Below, one piece after another: positions 5,678-6,997 of a stretch of 6,997 nt of DNA. The notes beneath the pieces are model-generated. The model did no database searches and had not been told where the DNA came from. It saw nothing but the letters and a program-made list of their open reading frames with translations. Positions within the stretch are counted from its first letter, which is position 1. The number at the start of each line of letters is the position of its first letter. The translations under genes were made by a program, and so were the position numbers. Where the stretch lies: NCBI GenBank assembly GCA_030667105.1, contig DAOUWN010000112.1, positions 1 through 6,997 on the forward strand, written 5' to 3'. The stretch comes from Deltaproteobacteria bacterium (GTDB lineage: Bacteria > Desulfobacterota > Desulfobacteria > C00003060).

Positions 5678-6097
5678 ATGCATGTCAGCAACTATCAGGT
5701 TCATAATGTCTTAAGAGCATACGGCAAACAGCTCAGTCTGAGCAGGCGTGGGGCACGGAACAAGAATGTAGTGGCCCCGAATCCATCTGATAGCATTACA
5801 ATTTCCACTGAAGCGAGGCGAAAGGCTGTGGTTGAGAAAGTAACAGTGGATATCGTTGAACGCATTGTGCGTTCCGGCCCCCATAACGCCATGGAACAGC
5901 AGGTGTTGAAAGAATTGGAAAATGACTATGGGGACAACCTCGCACTAGATGAAGATAACGGCGCTGAGCTTGTTTTCAAGGTTATTGACAGAGAAAAAGG
6001 GGAGGAGATCAGGACCCTTTCAATTGAAGACTCCGAAGTCCTCAGGAACCGTCTTGAAGAAATTACCAAAAGAAAAGTTGATGCCAATATGTTTTGA
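5678..6097 (+). CDS. DVU0524-type FlgM-associated protein (139 aa)
   Basis: The sequence resembles the small DVU0524-type family found next to flgM in Desulfovibrio and related bacteria. The N-terminus, MHVSNYQVHNVLRAYGKQLS, resembles other members, a short Ser-rich segment with DSITIS follows, and the C-terminal half is acidic and probably helical, ending in LRNRLEEITKRKVDANMF. No signal peptide, membrane segment or catalytic motif is visible. The biochemical role is unknown; position and shared promoter suggest a role with FlgM in flagellar gene control. The start at 5678 is supported by GGGAGA seven bases upstream and by the sigma-28 promoter; the frame stays open to 5546 but that part overlaps the promoter. 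It is followed by flgM after 20 bases. Confidence 0.78.
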   Translation: MHVSNYQVHNVLRAYGKQLSLSRRGARNKNVVAPNPSDSITISTEARRKAVVEKVTVDIVERIVRSGPHNAMEQQVLKELENDYGDNLALDEDNGAELVFKVIDREKGEEIRTLSIEDSEVLRNRLEEITKRKVDANMF

Positions 6098-6117
6098 CAA
6101 TAGGGAGGTGCTGATTC

Positions 6118-6429
6118 ATGAAGATTTCAGGTAGTGACGAAATAGCCAAATATATCAATGAAACTGCTGGCGCTCGGGCCCAGGGACCTAGTGAGAGAGC
6201 CCCTACACGAGCCGATGTTCCCACGGAGCCAAAAGAAGGCGCCATTGTCAATCTTTCGCAGACGTCAAAAGAGGTTCAGATGGCCCAGAGAGCTATGGAA
6301 TCTGAACCCGATGTTCGTTTAGAAAAAGTGCAGGCCATCAAGGATAGGATTGAAAAAGGAACTTATGAGATCAATTACGAGAAAACAGCGGAAAAAATGC
6401 TGAAGGCCTATTTTGACGAAATTATCTAA
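6118..6429 (+). CDS. flgM: Anti-sigma-28 factor FlgM (103 aa)
   Basis: FlgM binds FliA (sigma-28) in the cytoplasm and is exported through the finished hook-basal body, which frees the sigma factor for late flagellar genes. Residues 1-40 are polar and probably unfolded. The conserved sigma-binding part spans about 43-98: IVNLSQTSKEVQMAQRAM, then VRLEKVQAIKDRIEKGTY and INYEKTAEKMLKAYF, as in the family. The length is normal. GGGAGGTG lies eight bases before the ATG. Being second in the sigma-28 unit after the DVU0524-type gene, its output would rise with FliA activity, giving negative feedback. No intrinsic terminator is seen right after the stop; a 14-base palindrome CTTTGATATCAAAG lies at 6455-6468. 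Confidence 0.93.
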   Translation: MKISGSDEIAKYINETAGARAQGPSERAPTRADVPTEPKEGAIVNLSQTSKEVQMAQRAMESEPDVRLEKVQAIKDRIEKGTYEINYEKTAEKMLKAYFDEII

Positions 6430-6462
6430 GGGCTTGTCATAAATGAAGTAACCCCTTTGATA

Positions 6463-6585
6463 TCAAAGAACTCTTTGCGCGAGCTTTATAACAAAGATTA
6501 ATAACACCACACCGAAGATCTTCCTCACGGTCCTGCTCCTTAGTTTCTCCGCCATAATATGCGAGCCTAATCGCGAGTCTTGCTG
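6463..6585 (-). pseudogene. Possible C-terminal remnant of a TauE/SafE-type permease
   Basis: The minus-strand frame reads SRLGSHIMAEKLRSRTVRK, then a hydrophobic segment IFGVVLLIFVIKL, and stops. This pattern (small GxRLG, a basic helix with RTVRK, then a final membrane helix ending IK) is how TauE/SafE proteins end; the intact permease in this window has LREETVRK...LLLIGIKM at the same place. A TAA lies just upstream at 6586-6588 and no further permease sequence is found, so it would be a fragment. A neighbouring frame also reads plausibly (ARLAIRLAYYGGETKEQD), so the assignment is uncertain. The gap also holds an outer stem CGGTCCT/AGGACCG (6528-6534, 6591-6597). Confidence 0.35.
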
Positions 6586-6668
6586 TTAGAAGGACCGAGC
6601 CATCTCATCAAAGAATATTCTTGCATAAGCATCTATCCTTGTGAAATCATGAAGATCTATTGACAATC

Positions 6669-6997
6669 ATGAACAGCGACAGCCATTTGAATAAGTGCAA
6701 GCGGTGCGGCCGTTGCATGAGCGTGTGCCCTGTATACAAGACCACCTTTAGAGAGGCCGATGTGGCGCGGGGAAGGTTGGCCCTCCTTGAGTCTGTGGAA
6801 AACGGCGCCATGGGGTGGTCCGAGCGTCTGGGGGAAATTCTTTCGCGCTGTCTTTTGTGCGGGGCCTGCGCCCAGGCTTGTGCCAACAACGTTCAGACAA
6901 CCCGTCTTTTCCAGCAGGGTCGCCAGTCCCTGTTTGCAGCCGGAAAGAGCGGCAGGGCCGACAATCCTCTGATCAGAAGTATCAGGCAGGGAGATCT
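6669..6997 (+). CDS. GlcF/LutA-like Fe-S oxidoreductase subunit, N-terminal part
   Basis: The visible 109 residues carry two four-cysteine motifs for [4Fe-4S] clusters: C10-x2-C13-x2-C16-x3-C20-P and C61-x2-C64-x2-C67-x3-C71. Between them is a VARGRLALLE segment like the PRGR helix of glycolate oxidase subunit GlcF and lactate-oxidation protein LutA. Such proteins usually continue with two CCG (cysteine-rich) domains and pass electrons from an FAD-containing partner; both are beyond the right edge. HdrD-like proteins share the layout, so the substrate cannot be fixed. ATG at 6669 is the first in-frame ATG; its ribosome site is weak, and a TTG at 6660 after GAAG is an alternative. The higher GC content than in the preceding spacer is clear. 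Confidence 0.8.
   Translation, partial: MNSDSHLNKCKRCGRCMSVCPVYKTTFREADVARGRLALLESVENGAMGWSERLGEILSRCLLCGACAQACANNVQTTRLFQQGRQSLFAAGKSGRADNPLIRSIRQGD

Noticed and set aside
1..6997. CRISPR array, tRNA or rRNA gene, complete transposase or defence cluster
   Set aside because: No regularly spaced repeats, no recognisable RNA gene and no such protein on either strand.

Overview
The window looks like a chromosomal segment from a motile Gram-negative bacterium of the Desulfobacterota (former Deltaproteobacteria). The best clue is a flgM gene directly preceded by a small gene of the DVU0524 type (FlgM-associated, typical of sulfate reducers and relatives). The redox-type Fe-S protein at the right edge and the exported enzyme variants fit, but the genus cannot be named from sequence alone.

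Layout, left to right. (1) 1-901, minus strand: the first 29 codons of a NagZ-like glycoside hydrolase, preceded by a small Cys-rich ORF and a basic Arg-rich conserved-type ORF, all pointing left. (2) 942-1103: an imperfect inverted repeat with 25-bp arms, resembling a small non-autonomous mobile element or REP/MITE-like unit. It abuts (3) 1111-1696, a 5'-truncated, frameshifted and stop-containing mscS remnant. (4) 1703-2449, plus: protein-L-isoaspartate methyltransferase with a signal peptide, convergent with (5) 2511-3614, minus: a short, divergent Rho without the usual N-terminal domain. (6) 3615-4020: a non-coding stretch with a CCCTCA...TGAGGG hairpin repeat, dyads and a likely promoter. 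(7) 4021-4514, plus: a 28-codon ORF that begins like a VapB-type antitoxin and overlaps (ATGA) the start of a YidD-domain gene with a signal peptide. (8) 4625-5353, minus: a TauE/SafE permease. (9) 5354-5677: a divergent intergenic region with several dyads and a convincing sigma-28 promoter. (10) 5678-6429, plus: the DVU0524-like gene and flgM. (11) 6430-6668: no intact gene, possibly a decayed fragment. (12) 6669 to the end, plus: the start of a GlcF/LutA-like two-cluster Fe-S protein, cut by the window edge.

The only clear functional unit is the sigma-28-driven flgM pair. In the known scheme FlgM holds FliA (sigma-28) inactive until the hook is complete, so a sigma-28 promoter here would give feedback control. 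The other genes look like independent housekeeping or accessory genes mixed with decay products (mscS remnant, antitoxin-like leader, possible permease fragment) and repeats. No defence system, CRISPR array, RNA gene or complete transposase was found, and nothing amounts to a clearly new multi-gene system. The most unusual items are the Rho paralogue that has lost the aromatic RNA-contact residues, the antitoxin-like leader coupled to an exported YidD, and the inverted-repeat element at the mscS breakpoint.
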